From positions 9,137 through 20,070 of the forward strand of contig CAJTPP010000047.1 in the NCBI GenBank assembly GCA_910578235.1: 10,934 nt of DNA, written 5' to 3'. The DNA is from an uncultured Clostridia bacterium (GTDB lineage Bacteria; Bacillota; Clostridia; UBA1381). The notes under the pieces were generated by a model that made no database searches, was not told the DNA's origin, and worked only from the letters and a program-made list of their open reading frames with translations. Positions 5,449 to 10,932 of the stretch are shown one piece after another; within the stretch, counting starts at the first letter, position 1; every line of letters starts with the position of its first letter. The translations under genes and the position numbers were made by a program.

Positions 5449-5958
5449 ATGACAATTGATGTTTCAACAATACTTAAAGAAATAGGCGACAGGATAGAAT
5501 TAGACGGTGAAGTTTATCTGTCTGATACTGATTTTCTTGGAGAGCTTTATCATTTTGACAAACCGTTAAGGATAGCAGGTCATATTTCGAATACTGGCAG
5601 TTGTCTCATACTGACTGCGGAATGTACAGGTTATGTAAATACCCGGTGCGCGAGATGTATGAAAGACATCACAGTGCCGGTTGAGTTTGAGATAGATGAA
5701 AGTCTCGCTCAGGATGATGGGAAAGAGTCTTATGATGATGATGTTATACTGTTCGGAGATGTTAATATTGATATAGATGATATAGCCGCGGATAATTTCC
5801 TTATGAATGTTGAGGGGAAGTATTTGTGCGGTGAGGACTGCAAAGGTCTTTGCCCAAAGTGCGGATCTGATCTTAATAAGGGTGATTGCGGTTGTAATAG
5901 TGAAAACATTGATCCGAGATGGTCGGCGCTGATAGATATTATGAATAAAGATAAGTAA
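5449..5958 (+). CDS. yceD: YceD family (DUF177) protein, 23S rRNA accumulation
   Basis: DUF177/YceD family protein of 169 residues. The family is linked to normal 23S rRNA accumulation in E. coli and plants and almost always precedes rpmF, as it does here. The middle has the family's CxxC motif (CARC, 67-70) after LILTAECTGYVNTR. The C-terminal part has VEGKYLCGEDCKGLCPKCG (121-139) with Cys127, 131, 135 and 138, then CGC (147-149) and the terminal IDPRWSAL (154-161). The cysteines suggest a zinc site. The start chosen is ATG 5449, with GGGAG at 5437-5441; an in-frame GTG at 5422 has no RBS. It is 33 bp ahead of rpmF and probably shares the rplJL transcript. Confidence 0.92.
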   Translation: MTIDVSTILKEIGDRIELDGEVYLSDTDFLGELYHFDKPLRIAGHISNTGSCLILTAECTGYVNTRCARCMKDITVPVEFEIDESLAQDDGKESYDDDVILFGDVNIDIDDIAADNFLMNVEGKYLCGEDCKGLCPKCGSDLNKGDCGCNSENIDPRWSALIDIMNKDK

Positions 5959-5991
5959 ACGACAGTCAGAGAGAATTATGGAGGTGTAATT

Positions 5992-6171
5992 ATGGCAGTA
6001 CCTAAGGGTAAAGTTTCAAAAGCCAGAAGAAATAAAAGACGTGCTAACTGGAAGCTTACTGTGCCTAATATGGTAGAGTGCCCACAGTGCCACGAATTTA
6101 AGATGCCTCATAAGGTTTGTAAGTTCTGCGGATATTACAAAGGCAGGGAAGTTATAAAAGTTGAGGATTAA
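5992..6171 (+). CDS. rpmF: 50S ribosomal protein L32
   Basis: L32 of 59 residues. The basic N-terminus MAVPKGKVSKARRNKRRANW matches the family motif. The zinc ribbon has CPQC (Cys30, Cys33) and CKFC (Cys43, Cys46), so this is the zinc-binding form. The C-terminus reads CGYYKGREVIKVED. The ATG at 5992 follows GGAGGTG (5980-5986). It is the last gene of the rplJ-rplL-yceD-rpmF run, with a terminator 15 nt downstream. In many Firmicutes yceD-rpmF is followed by fatty-acid genes (plsX/fab); here it is not. Confidence 0.97.
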   Translation: MAVPKGKVSKARRNKRRANWKLTVPNMVECPQCHEFKMPHKVCKFCGYYKGREVIKVED

Positions 6172-6186
6172 TTCGGCTTGTTAATT

Positions 6187-6216
6187 AAAAGAGAATGCTT
6201 ACGCATTCTCTTTTTT
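6187..6216. terminator. Terminator between rpmF and the XRE gene, likely bidirectional
   Basis: A perfect 12-bp stem (6187-6198 with 6203-6214), loop TTAC. On the plus strand it ends in six T (6211-6216). On the minus strand the arm ends in TTTT, directly after the stop codon of the convergent XRE gene (6215-6217). Confidence 0.9.
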
Positions 6217-6541
6217 AATAATTTTTTATTATAATTTTCGCAATTTCCAGCAGCATTTTTCGTTGTGAATTATTCATGCTGTCAAAAATTTCCGCTAATT
6301 CGCCATTTAAAAAATTTTTTTCCGCTACGTTGACTCCGGTGAGAAAATAGGTTATATCACAGTGAAGTTCCAGAGAGATTTTTGACAGTGTATCCAGATT
6401 GATATGTGTTATTCCGCGTTCAATCTGACTTATGTATCCTACAGAAAAACCAAGTTTTTCAGCAAGTTTTTCTTGTGTGAGGGTGTGCTTGCATCGTTGT
6501 TCTTTTATTCGCTGTCCTATAATACCATAATCAATATTCAT
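6215..6541 (-). CDS. XRE-family helix-turn-helix transcriptional regulator
   Basis: Small DNA-binding protein of 108 residues. The HTH_3/Cro-C1 domain spans about 8-68: IGQRIKEQRC, then LTQEKLAEKLGFSVGYISQIERG (21-43), with the recognition helix near VGYISQIERG (34-43), and INLDTLSKISLELHCDITYF. The remaining 40 residues (69-108) form a short helical tail (AEIFDSMNNSQRKMLLEIAKIIIKNY) probably used for dimerization. The start chosen is the ATG at 6541, preceded by AGAGGT. The longer open frame up to 6646 runs through the palindrome and promoter region, so it is rejected. It is convergent with rpmF and divergent from a small membrane protein gene. It probably binds the palindromes between them and controls both, but this is inferred from layout. 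No sensor domain is visible. Confidence 0.9.
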   Translation of the reverse strand: MNIDYGIIGQRIKEQRCKHTLTQEKLAEKLGFSVGYISQIERGITHINLDTLSKISLELHCDITYFLTGVNVAEKNFLNGELAEIFDSMNNSQRKMLLEIAKIIIKNY

Positions 6542-6578
6542 ACTAATACCTCTTATATTTGCTATATTTAGTATGTTC

Positions 6579-6607
6579 ATTATATAAGTAATATATAAAC
6601 GGATAAA
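6579..6607 (-). promoter_or_regulatory. Candidate promoter for the XRE gene
   Basis: On the minus strand TATAAT (6579-6584) is perfect, with a poor -35 TTTATC (6602-6607) at 17 bp. The expected leader is about 30 nt. The -35 abuts the 32-bp palindrome, so the gene could be autoregulated. Confidence 0.5.
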
Positions 6608-6608
6608 G

Positions 6609-6640
6609 ACAGTAATAACTAAATATTTAGTTATTACTGT
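6609..6640. promoter_or_regulatory. Perfect 32-bp palindrome, candidate operator
   Basis: All 16 base pairs around the centre 6624/6625 match (ACAGTAATAACTAAAT and its complement). It lies exactly between the minus-strand -35 (6602-6607) and the plus-strand -35 (6640-6645), touching the latter by one base. Such a site would suit a dimer or tetramer of the adjacent XRE regulator. It could also fold as a cruciform or RNA hairpin. Confidence 0.75.
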
Positions 6641-6668
6641 TGACAAACTGTCAAAAATAATATATAAT
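6640..6668 (+). promoter_or_regulatory. Consensus promoter for the small membrane protein, with overlapping inverted repeat
   Basis: TTGACA (6640-6645), 17 bp, TATAAT (6663-6668): both hexamers perfect. The -35 is one arm of TTGACA-aac-TGTCAA (6640-6654), a 6-bp-arm inverted repeat typical in size for an XRE operator. A repressor bound there would cover the -35. Start expected near 6675. Confidence 0.88.
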
Positions 6669-6699
6669 TTTAATATAGAAGTTTATAAGGAGCAGTAAT

Positions 6700-6978
6700 A
6701 TGAAGAAAAAATCACTTTTTTATCTGTTATTGGTGATGCTTGCGGCAGGTTTTGCGGGACTGATTTCCACAGTGGTAATAGCTGCGGTTTTAGGCGGAGC
6801 AAAGGCATCGGCTGCAGATTTTTCGGGTATGACTTTTATTAATATGAGTGTTGTCATGTTTATGGGAGTAGTGTACATCTGTTTTATATTTATTGTGTTA
6901 CTGCTGATTATTTCAAAAATAGGTTTAGGGAATATTGTCTTGTTTATAAAAAGTAAAAAACATAAGGATGAGAAATAA
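6700..6978 (+). CDS. Small two-TM membrane protein of unknown function
   Basis: A 92-residue protein I do not recognise. It starts MKKKSLFYLLLVMLAAGFAG and has two strongly hydrophobic stretches, about 6-33 and 49-73, joined by a short segment (KASAADFSGMTFINMS, 35-50). It ends in a basic tail (KSKKHKDEK, 84-92). A lysine-rich tip at both ends suggests that both ends face the cytoplasm. The first stretch could also be read as a signal peptide (AKASA-AD), leaving one anchor. RBS AAGGAG (6687-6692) supports the ATG. It is monocistronic: its own perfect promoter and a terminator that begins within its last codons. It is divergent from the XRE regulator, which probably controls it. Function unknown; a sensor, stress or toxin-like role is speculation. 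Confidence 0.75.
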   Translation: MKKKSLFYLLLVMLAAGFAGLISTVVIAAVLGGAKASAADFSGMTFINMSVVMFMGVVYICFIFIVLLLIISKIGLGNIVLFIKSKKHKDEK

Positions 6979-7011
6979 CGTGTTGCTCAATAAAGCAATA
7001 CGTTATTTTTT
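6973..7011 (+). terminator. Rho-independent terminator after the small membrane protein
   Basis: A 15-bp stem (6973-6987 with 6994-7008, one G-T pair) has a 6-nt loop and a T run to 7011. The left arm overlaps the stop codon (6976-6978). Confidence 0.9.
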
Positions 7012-7014
7012 GGT

Positions 7015-7045
7015 ATTGTTACATAAATATAACAAATGTAACAAT
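7015..7045. promoter_or_regulatory. 10-bp-arm inverted repeat upstream of the nrdD promoter
   Basis: ATTGTTACAT (7015-7024) and ATGTAACAAT (7036-7045) are exact complements 11 nt apart. A third TAACAA (7030-7035) lies between them, giving direct repeats 9 bp apart. The element ends 41 bp before the nrdD -35, a position suited to a regulator. There is no T run after it, so a terminator is unlikely. Confidence 0.5.
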
Positions 7046-7085
7046 TGTGTTGCATTAATGTATTAATCTTGTAAGGTAAAACAGA

Positions 7086-7114
7086 TTGAATTTATGAATG
7101 GCTTGTGTTATAAT
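7086..7114 (+). promoter_or_regulatory. Promoter of nrdD
   Basis: TTGAAT (7086-7091), 17 bp, TATAAT (7109-7114) with TGT before it as extended -10. The predicted start near 7121 gives a leader of about 174 nt, unusually long for this window. Confidence 0.8.
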
Positions 7115-7181
7115 TAGCTACAAGATATTGGTAAGGATAAAGGTCTGAAGCACAAAATGTTGTGGATGGCATAAGTATACA

Positions 7182-7237
7182 TTTGCACCGAAAACGCCGC
7201 AAAGTCAGATATATGCGTATATGGTGCAGATTTTTTT
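7182..7237 (+). terminator. Terminator-like hairpin inside the nrdD leader
   Basis: An 8-bp outer stem (7182-7189 with 7223-7230, one G-T pair) and a 4-bp inner stem are followed immediately by seven T (7231-7237), 57 nt before the nrdD start codon. This fits transcription attenuation. Confidence 0.5.
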
Positions 7238-7257
7238 CGGCCTGAGATAGGCCGTAA

Positions 7258-7273
7258 CCACAATATATGGTAT
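7258..7273. promoter_or_regulatory. NrdR-box-like sequence before nrdD
   Basis: CCACAATATATGGTAT agrees with the NrdR box consensus (ACACWATATATWGTGT) at about 13 of 16 positions. NrdR boxes usually occur in pairs near the promoter; a clear second box was not found, and this one is downstream of the promoter, so the call is weak. Confidence 0.35.
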
Positions 7274-7294
7274 ATTGAAGAAAGGGAAGGAACT

Positions 7295-9421
7295 ATGAAG
7301 GTACAAAAGCGTGACGGCCGAATTGTTACATATGAGGCGGATAAAATAACTGCCGCCATTAAAAAGGCGAATGTAGAGGTCGAAAATTCTCAGAAAGCAA
7401 ATGAGGATCTTATTTATGAAGCTATTGAGAATGTGGAAAAAACGACCGGAGACGTTATACCTGTTGAAATGATTCAGGATATAATAGAAAAAACTCTTGT
7501 AGGTCATAACAAGTATGTGCTTGCCAAGAAGTACATGATTTACAGATATCAGCGCAGCCTTTTGAGAAAATCAAACACGACAGACGAATCTATCCTGAAG
7601 CTTATCAGAAACGAGAATAAGGAGCTTGCGGAGGAAAATTCAAATAAAAATACTGCTCATGCTTCGACGCAGCGCGACTATATTGCGGGCGAGGTTTCGA
7701 GAGATGTTACGAAGCGTCTGCTGCTGCCCGAGCATATAACGATGGCGCACGAGAACGGAGTGCTTCATTTTCATGACGCGGATTATTTTATTCAGCCGAT
7801 TTTTAACTGCTGTCTGATTAATATTCAGGATATGCTTGATAACGGCACGGTTATGAACGGAAAACTGATTGAGTCGCCGAAAAGCTTTCAGGTTGCGTGT
7901 ACTGTAACAACACAGATTATGGCGGCTGTTGCGAGTAATCAATACGGCGGACAGTCGGTTAATGTCGCGCATCTCGGCAAATATTTGAGAAAAAGCCGTG
8001 ATAAATTCCAGAAAGAAACACAAGCACGATTTAAAGATACACTGAATGATGAAGCTATAAACAATATAGTGGAAATGCGGGTGGCGGATGAACTGAAATC
8101 CGGTGTTCAGACCATTCAGTATCAAATTAATACACTTATGACAACAAACGGGCAGTCGCCGTTTGTGACGTTGTTCCTACAGATTGACGAAGATGACGAG
8201 TATGTTGATGAGAATGTAAAAATTGTAGAGGAAATCCTGCGCCAGCGCCTTGAGGGAATAAAGAACGAGCAGGGAGTGTATGTGACTCCGGCCTTTCCGA
8301 AGCTTGTATATGTTTTGGATGAGAATAACTGTCTCAAGGGCGGCAAATATGACTATGTGACAAGGCTTGCGGTAAAGTGCAGTGCAAAAAGAATGTATCC
8401 GGATTATATCTCCGCAAAAAAAATGCGCGAAAATTATGAGGGGAATGTATTCGGCCCCATGGGCTGCCGTTCGTTCCTTGCTCCGTGGAAAGACAAGGAC
8501 GGAAATTACAAATGGGAGGGACGCTTCAATCAGGGAGTGGTCAGCATAAATCTTCCGCAGATTGGTATTATAGCAAACGGTAATGAGGATAAATTCTGGC
8601 AGTTGTTTGACGAGAGACTTAATATTTGTTATGAGGCGCTTATGTGCAGACACAAAGCTCTTGAAGGAACCTTATCGGACGTGAGTCCAATACACTGGCA
8701 GTACGGAGCGATTGCGCGCCTTAAAAAAGGCGAGATGATTGACAAATATCTGCATGGCGGATATTCTTCGATATCGCTCGGTTACATAGGCCTGTACGAG
8801 CTTACATATCTTATGACAGGTGAAAGCCAGACGAGCGGCAGGGGCAAGAATTTTGCCATGAAAGTTATGTGTCATATGCGCGATAAGGTTAACGAGTGGA
8901 AAGCGGCTACGAATATCGGTTTTGCGCTTTACGGAACGCCCGCAGAGACTTTGTGTTACCGTTTCGCAAAGATTGACCGTGAGAAATACGGTGTTATAGA
9001 GAATGTGACGGACAAGGGTTATTATACAAACTCATATCATGTTGACGTGCGCGAGAATATCAGCGCGTTTGATAAATTTGATATTGAGAGCGAGTTCCAG
9101 AATATATCGCTCGGCGGCGCGATTTCCTATGTGGAAATCCCCAATGTGCAGAATAATCTTGAAGCGCTTGAAACTCTTGTAAAGTATATTTATGACAATA
9201 TACAGTACGGCGAGTTTAACACAAAATCCGACTACTGTCAAGAATGCGGTTTTGACGGCGAGATTATTATTAATGGCGATATGGAATGGGAATGTCCTCA
9301 GTGTCATAATAAAAATCATAACAAGCTGAATGTCACCAGACGCACCTGCGGTTATCTGGGTGAAAATTTCTGGAATACAGGTAAGACCAGTGAAATAAAA
9401 AACAGGGTGCTTCATCTGTAA
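7295..9421 (+). CDS. nrdD: Anaerobic (class III) ribonucleoside-triphosphate reductase
   Basis: Glycyl-radical enzyme of 708 residues that reduces ribonucleoside triphosphates to deoxy forms without oxygen. An N-terminal ATP-cone (about 1-90, MKVQKRDGRIVTYEADKITA) gives allosteric control by ATP/dATP. The catalytic barrel has VLHFHDADYF (156-165), FNCCLINIQDML (170-181), QYGGQSVN (216-223) and GPMGCRSFLAPW (387-398); Cys172/173 and Cys391 are the likely active-site cysteines. The C-terminal zinc site is CQEC (648-651) and CPQC (667-670), and the radical loop RRTCGYLG (682-689) carries the radical glycine Gly686. The ATG at 7295 follows AGGGAAGGA. It lies 90 bp before its activase nrdG. It has its own promoter, a structured leader and a possible NrdR box. 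It points to anaerobic growth. Confidence 0.98.
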   Translation: MKVQKRDGRIVTYEADKITAAIKKANVEVENSQKANEDLIYEAIENVEKTTGDVIPVEMIQDIIEKTLVGHNKYVLAKKYMIYRYQRSLLRKSNTTDESILKLIRNENKELAEENSNKNTAHASTQRDYIAGEVSRDVTKRLLLPEHITMAHENGVLHFHDADYFIQPIFNCCLINIQDMLDNGTVMNGKLIESPKSFQVACTVTTQIMAAVASNQYGGQSVNVAHLGKYLRKSRDKFQKETQARFKDTLNDEAINNIVEMRVADELKSGVQTIQYQINTLMTTNGQSPFVTLFLQIDEDDEYVDENVKIVEEILRQRLEGIKNEQGVYVTPAFPKLVYVLDENNCLKGGKYDYVTRLAVKCSAKRMYPDYISAKKMRENYEGNVFGPMGCRSFLAPWKDKDGNYKWEGRFNQGVVSINLPQIGIIANGNEDKFWQLFDERLNICYEALMCRHKALEGTLSDVSPIHWQYGAIARLKKGEMIDKYLHGGYSSISLGYIGLYELTYLMTGESQTSGRGKNFAMKVMCHMRDKVNEWKAATNIGFALYGTPAETLCYRFAKIDREKYGVIENVTDKGYYTNSYHVDVRENISAFDKFDIESEFQNISLGGAISYVEIPNVQNNLEALETLVKYIYDNIQYGEFNTKSDYCQECGFDGEIIINGDMEWECPQCHNKNHNKLNVTRRTCGYLGENFWNTGKTSEIKNRVLHL

Positions 9422-9439
9422 AAAGTGAATACAAAGTTT

Positions 9440-9466
9440 ATGCCGTAGGATATAAGCCTGCGGCGT
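9440..9466 (+). other. Hairpin between nrdD and nrdG
   Basis: GCCGTAGG (9442-9449) pairs with CCTGCGGC (9457-9464) with one G-T pair and can extend to 9440/9466. No T run follows, so it is more likely an mRNA stability or processing element that sets nrdD above nrdG than a full terminator. Confidence 0.35.
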
Positions 9467-9511
9467 TCTCAATGTTTTATATGTACATCAAGTGTCAGAA
9501 AGGCGGTTTCA

Positions 9512-10009
9512 ATGAATTATGCGGCAATAAAAAAATATGATATAGCAAACGGCCCCGGCGTCAGAGTTTCTCTGTTTGTAAGCGGGTGTCGTCATCACTG
9601 CAAGGGATGTTTCAACAGTGAGGCATGGGATTTCGGATACGGAAATACGTTTGGGAAAAATGATATGAATGAAATTATTGCCGCGCTTAATAAGGAGTAT
9701 ATAGAGGGTTTCAGCGTGCTTGGCGGCGAGCCGTTTGAACCGGAAAACAAGGAAACGGTACTTAATATTCTGCGCGCGGTAAGGGAGCATTTTCCGGATA
9801 AGACAATATGGTGTTACAGCGGTTTTCTGTTTGATGAGTTAAAAGAGACCGCAGGATCTTTGCTTAAGCTTATAGACGTGCTTGTTGACGGCAAATTTAT
9901 CGAGGAAAAGAAAAATCTTAGATTAAAATTCCGCGGATCGGAAAATCAGCGGTTGATTGACGTTAAAAAATCACTTGAAAAAAATCAGGTGATTGAAATA
10001 GAGGAGTGA
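9512..10009 (+). CDS. nrdG: Anaerobic ribonucleotide reductase activating protein
   Basis: Radical-SAM activase of 165 residues that generates the glycyl radical on NrdD using a [4Fe-4S] cluster and S-adenosylmethionine. The cluster motif is the classic CxxxCxxC: SGCRHHCKGCFN with Cys26, Cys30 and Cys33. The GGEP motif that contacts SAM is LGGEPFEPEN (70-79). The C-terminal half has WCYSGFLFDEL (100-110), LIDVLVDGKFIEE (120-132) and RGSENQRLIDV (141-151), typical of NrdG, where the last binds NrdD. The length is normal (about 155-175). The ATG at 9512 has AAAGGCGG upstream. Its 3' end carries the RBS of the next gene, so the two are translationally close. Confidence 0.97.
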   Translation: MNYAAIKKYDIANGPGVRVSLFVSGCRHHCKGCFNSEAWDFGYGNTFGKNDMNEIIAALNKEYIEGFSVLGGEPFEPENKETVLNILRAVREHFPDKTIWCYSGFLFDELKETAGSLLKLIDVLVDGKFIEEKKNLRLKFRGSENQRLIDVKKSLEKNQVIEIEE

Positions 10010-10014
10010 TATAA

Positions 10015-10500
10015 ATGAATACTAAAAGATTTGTAAGGACGGCGCTGCTTACGGCGCTCGCGTGCGTGCTGACAATTGTGCCTAAGGTTCCCATGGGAGC
10101 GGGGTATGTGCATTTTGGAGACTGTATAATATATACGGCGGCAATACTGCTTGGACCGGCCGCGGGAGCGGTTGTGGGCGCGGTGGGACATAGTCTTGCG
10201 GATCTTATATCGGGATTTCCCGCGTTTTGTATTCCTACGCTTATTATAAAGGGTATTATGGGTTTTGTTATCGGTAAAATTGTTTACGGACATATCGACG
10301 TAAAGCGTTTTATAATTGGAGGCATTGCCGCACTTATAATTGTTACGGGTGGATATTTCCTTGCGGAATGGCCGATGATGGGATATGAAACCGCGCTTAT
10401 ATCGCTGATTTCCTCACCTATACAGTGGGCTATGAGTATGGTGGCTTCGGCTGTGATTATACCGATACTTATTAAGAACAGAAACCGAATTGGTTTTTAA
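10015..10500 (+). CDS. ECF transporter S component (vitamin-type substrate)
   Basis: Integral membrane protein of 161 residues that looks like the substrate-binding S component of an energy-coupling factor importer (ECF-ribofla_trS-like family, PF07155). Signatures: a short N-terminal arm then helix 1 (6-24), YVHFGDCIIYTAAILLGP (31-48), and the small-residue helix GPAAGAVVGAVGHSLADLI (47-65), the family's hallmark. Three more membrane segments follow (about 70-90, 98-118, 130-153), with a basic tail (KNRNR). It would work with a shared EcfAAT module that is not in this window. The substrate cannot be read; a thiamine precursor, pyridoxine-like vitamin or queuosine precursor are all possible. 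It starts 5 bp after nrdG with GAGGAG (10001-10006) inside nrdG, so it is co-transcribed with nrdDG. It ends before a terminator. Confidence 0.85.
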   Translation: MNTKRFVRTALLTALACVLTIVPKVPMGAGYVHFGDCIIYTAAILLGPAAGAVVGAVGHSLADLISGFPAFCIPTLIIKGIMGFVIGKIVYGHIDVKRFIIGGIAALIIVTGGYFLAEWPMMGYETALISLISSPIQWAMSMVASAVIIPILIKNRNRIGF

Positions 10501-10513
10501 ACAGATTGAAATT

Positions 10514-10552
10514 AACAGATAAGGATGATTTTTTTATCTTTATCTGTTTTTT
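10514..10552 (+). terminator. Rho-independent terminator after the ECF gene
   Basis: A 13-bp stem (10514-10526 with 10536-10548, one G-T pair), 9-nt loop and a T run to 10552 end the nrdDG-ECF unit. The next promoter (-35 at 10554) starts directly after it. Confidence 0.88.
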
Positions 10553-10553
10553 A

Positions 10554-10582
10554 TTTACATTTTTCTTTAAGTGTGATATAAT
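10554..10582 (+). promoter_or_regulatory. Strong promoter A in the right-end non-coding region
   Basis: TTTACA (10554-10559), 17 bp, TATAAT (10577-10582), with TGA before the -10 as an extended element. No gene with an RBS follows, so the product is probably an RNA. Confidence 0.75.
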
Positions 10583-10594
10583 ACTTCCGCGACA
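10572..10594 (+). repeat. Promoter/start repeat, copy A
   Basis: Positions 10572-10594 and 10822-10844 agree at 19 of 23 bases, from the TGTGATATA of the -10 region to GCGACA. Copies are 250 bp apart in direct orientation. Insertions and deletions downstream break the match on the coding level, so DNA or RNA function is more likely than protein. Confidence 0.7.
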
Positions 10595-10766
10595 GTTATC
10601 AATTTAATATTTGAAGATAAGAATAGTATATAGTATTGTAAAAAACGCTGTATGCTTTGGTTTTCATTCACTGTTTTTGTCTTTGAATAGATTGGTAATG
10701 TGTCGCAGCATTTATCAAAGCTGGCGTTTTTATTGTGCCGCTTGGTTTATGCCGCGGCACATTTTT
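10589..10766 (+). ncRNA. Possible structured small RNA of unknown class
   Basis: This spans from the predicted start of promoter A to the terminator. Helices seen: TTATC/GATAA near 10596-10619, AAAAACGC (10641-10648) with GCGTTTTT (10724-10731), and GCTTTG (10654-10659) with CAAAGC (10716-10721). The 5' GCGACA (10589-10594) can also pair with TGTCGC (10701-10706), which would cross the other helices as a pseudoknot or be an alternative fold. There is no credible reading frame. I could not match 6S, SRP, RNase P, tmRNA or a T-box. It may instead be a leader with early termination. Confidence 0.45.
10734..10766 (+). terminator. Rho-independent terminator of the possible small RNA
   Basis: A perfect 8-bp GC-rich stem TGTGCCGC/GCGGCACA (10734-10741 with 10754-10761), loop with a further GG/CC pair, then five T (10762-10766). 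It points to the plus strand; on the minus strand no T run follows the hairpin. Confidence 0.85.
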
Positions 10767-10932
10767 AATGCGTAAAATTTGTGTGAAATAAGGTTCGTTT
10801 TTCTTGCAATATTGTAAATAATGTGATATACTGTTTCTGCGACATTAAATTTGAATAATCTTCTAATATGTTATGGGCTTTTTTTGTTTTTGATAAAAAC
10901 GCGCGTTCTTTTTCGTATATAAGCTTTTGCAT
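10765..10932 (-). CDS. Possible small or C-terminal partial gene, uncertain
   Basis: A 55-codon frame begins MQKLIYEKERAFLSKTKKAH and ends HTNFTH. It is open to the right edge, so it could be the end of a longer gene entering from outside or a short gene starting at 10932. The composition is Lys, Glu, Gln and Leu rich with a helical pattern, and codons such as CGC and GCG agree with the genome. Against it: it overlaps promoter B and the duplicated start region on the other strand, and no RBS can be seen because the window ends. No family recognised. Confidence 0.3.
   Translation of the reverse strand: MQKLIYEKERAFLSKTKKAHNILEDYSNLMSQKQYITLFTILQEKRTLFHTNFTH
10804..10832 (+). promoter_or_regulatory. 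Promoter B in the right-end non-coding region
   Basis: TTGCAA (10804-10809), 17 bp, TATACT (10827-10832), with TGA as extended -10. It is a weaker sibling of promoter A; its transcript starts near 10839 and leaves the window. Confidence 0.55.
10822..10844 (+). repeat. Promoter/start repeat, copy B
   Basis: Direct repeat partner of 10572-10594 (19 of 23 identical). Downstream, AAAAACGC recurs at 10895-10902, 56 nt after the start of GCGACA; in copy A the same octamer is 52 nt after it. The two units thus share layout beyond the promoter. Confidence 0.65.

Larger units (their letters stand above)
7121..7294 (+). promoter_or_regulatory. Structured nrdD leader of unidentified type
   Basis: The leader holds a series of stems: CACAA/TTGTG (7151-7155 with 7160-7164), TTTGCACC/GGTGCAGA (7182-7189 with 7223-7230) enclosing ACGC/GCGT (7194-7197 with 7215-7218), then seven T, then CGGCCT/AGGCCG (7238-7243 with 7249-7254). 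GCAC at 7150-7153 could compete with 7185-7189 for GGTGC. The design resembles a riboswitch or attenuator, but I could not match it to a known class. Confidence 0.5.

Noticed and set aside
6542..6646. N-terminal extension of the XRE gene by 35 codons
   Set aside because: It would cover the 32-bp palindrome and the minus promoter, and the added residues are unlike an HTH protein; ATG 6541 has its own RBS.
7185..7210. Resemblance of CGCAAAG in the nrdD leader to the c-di-GMP-I riboswitch core
   Set aside because: The partner hairpin and the second arm of that aptamer are not present.
7223..7260. TPP-riboswitch-like words GGTGC and CTGAGAT in the nrdD leader
   Set aside because: The second half of the TPP aptamer is missing and the spacing is wrong; the words fall in separate hairpins.
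7640..8125. 161-codon frame on the minus strand inside nrdD
   Set aside because: A shadow of the nrdD coding strand; nrdD is unbroken with all motifs.
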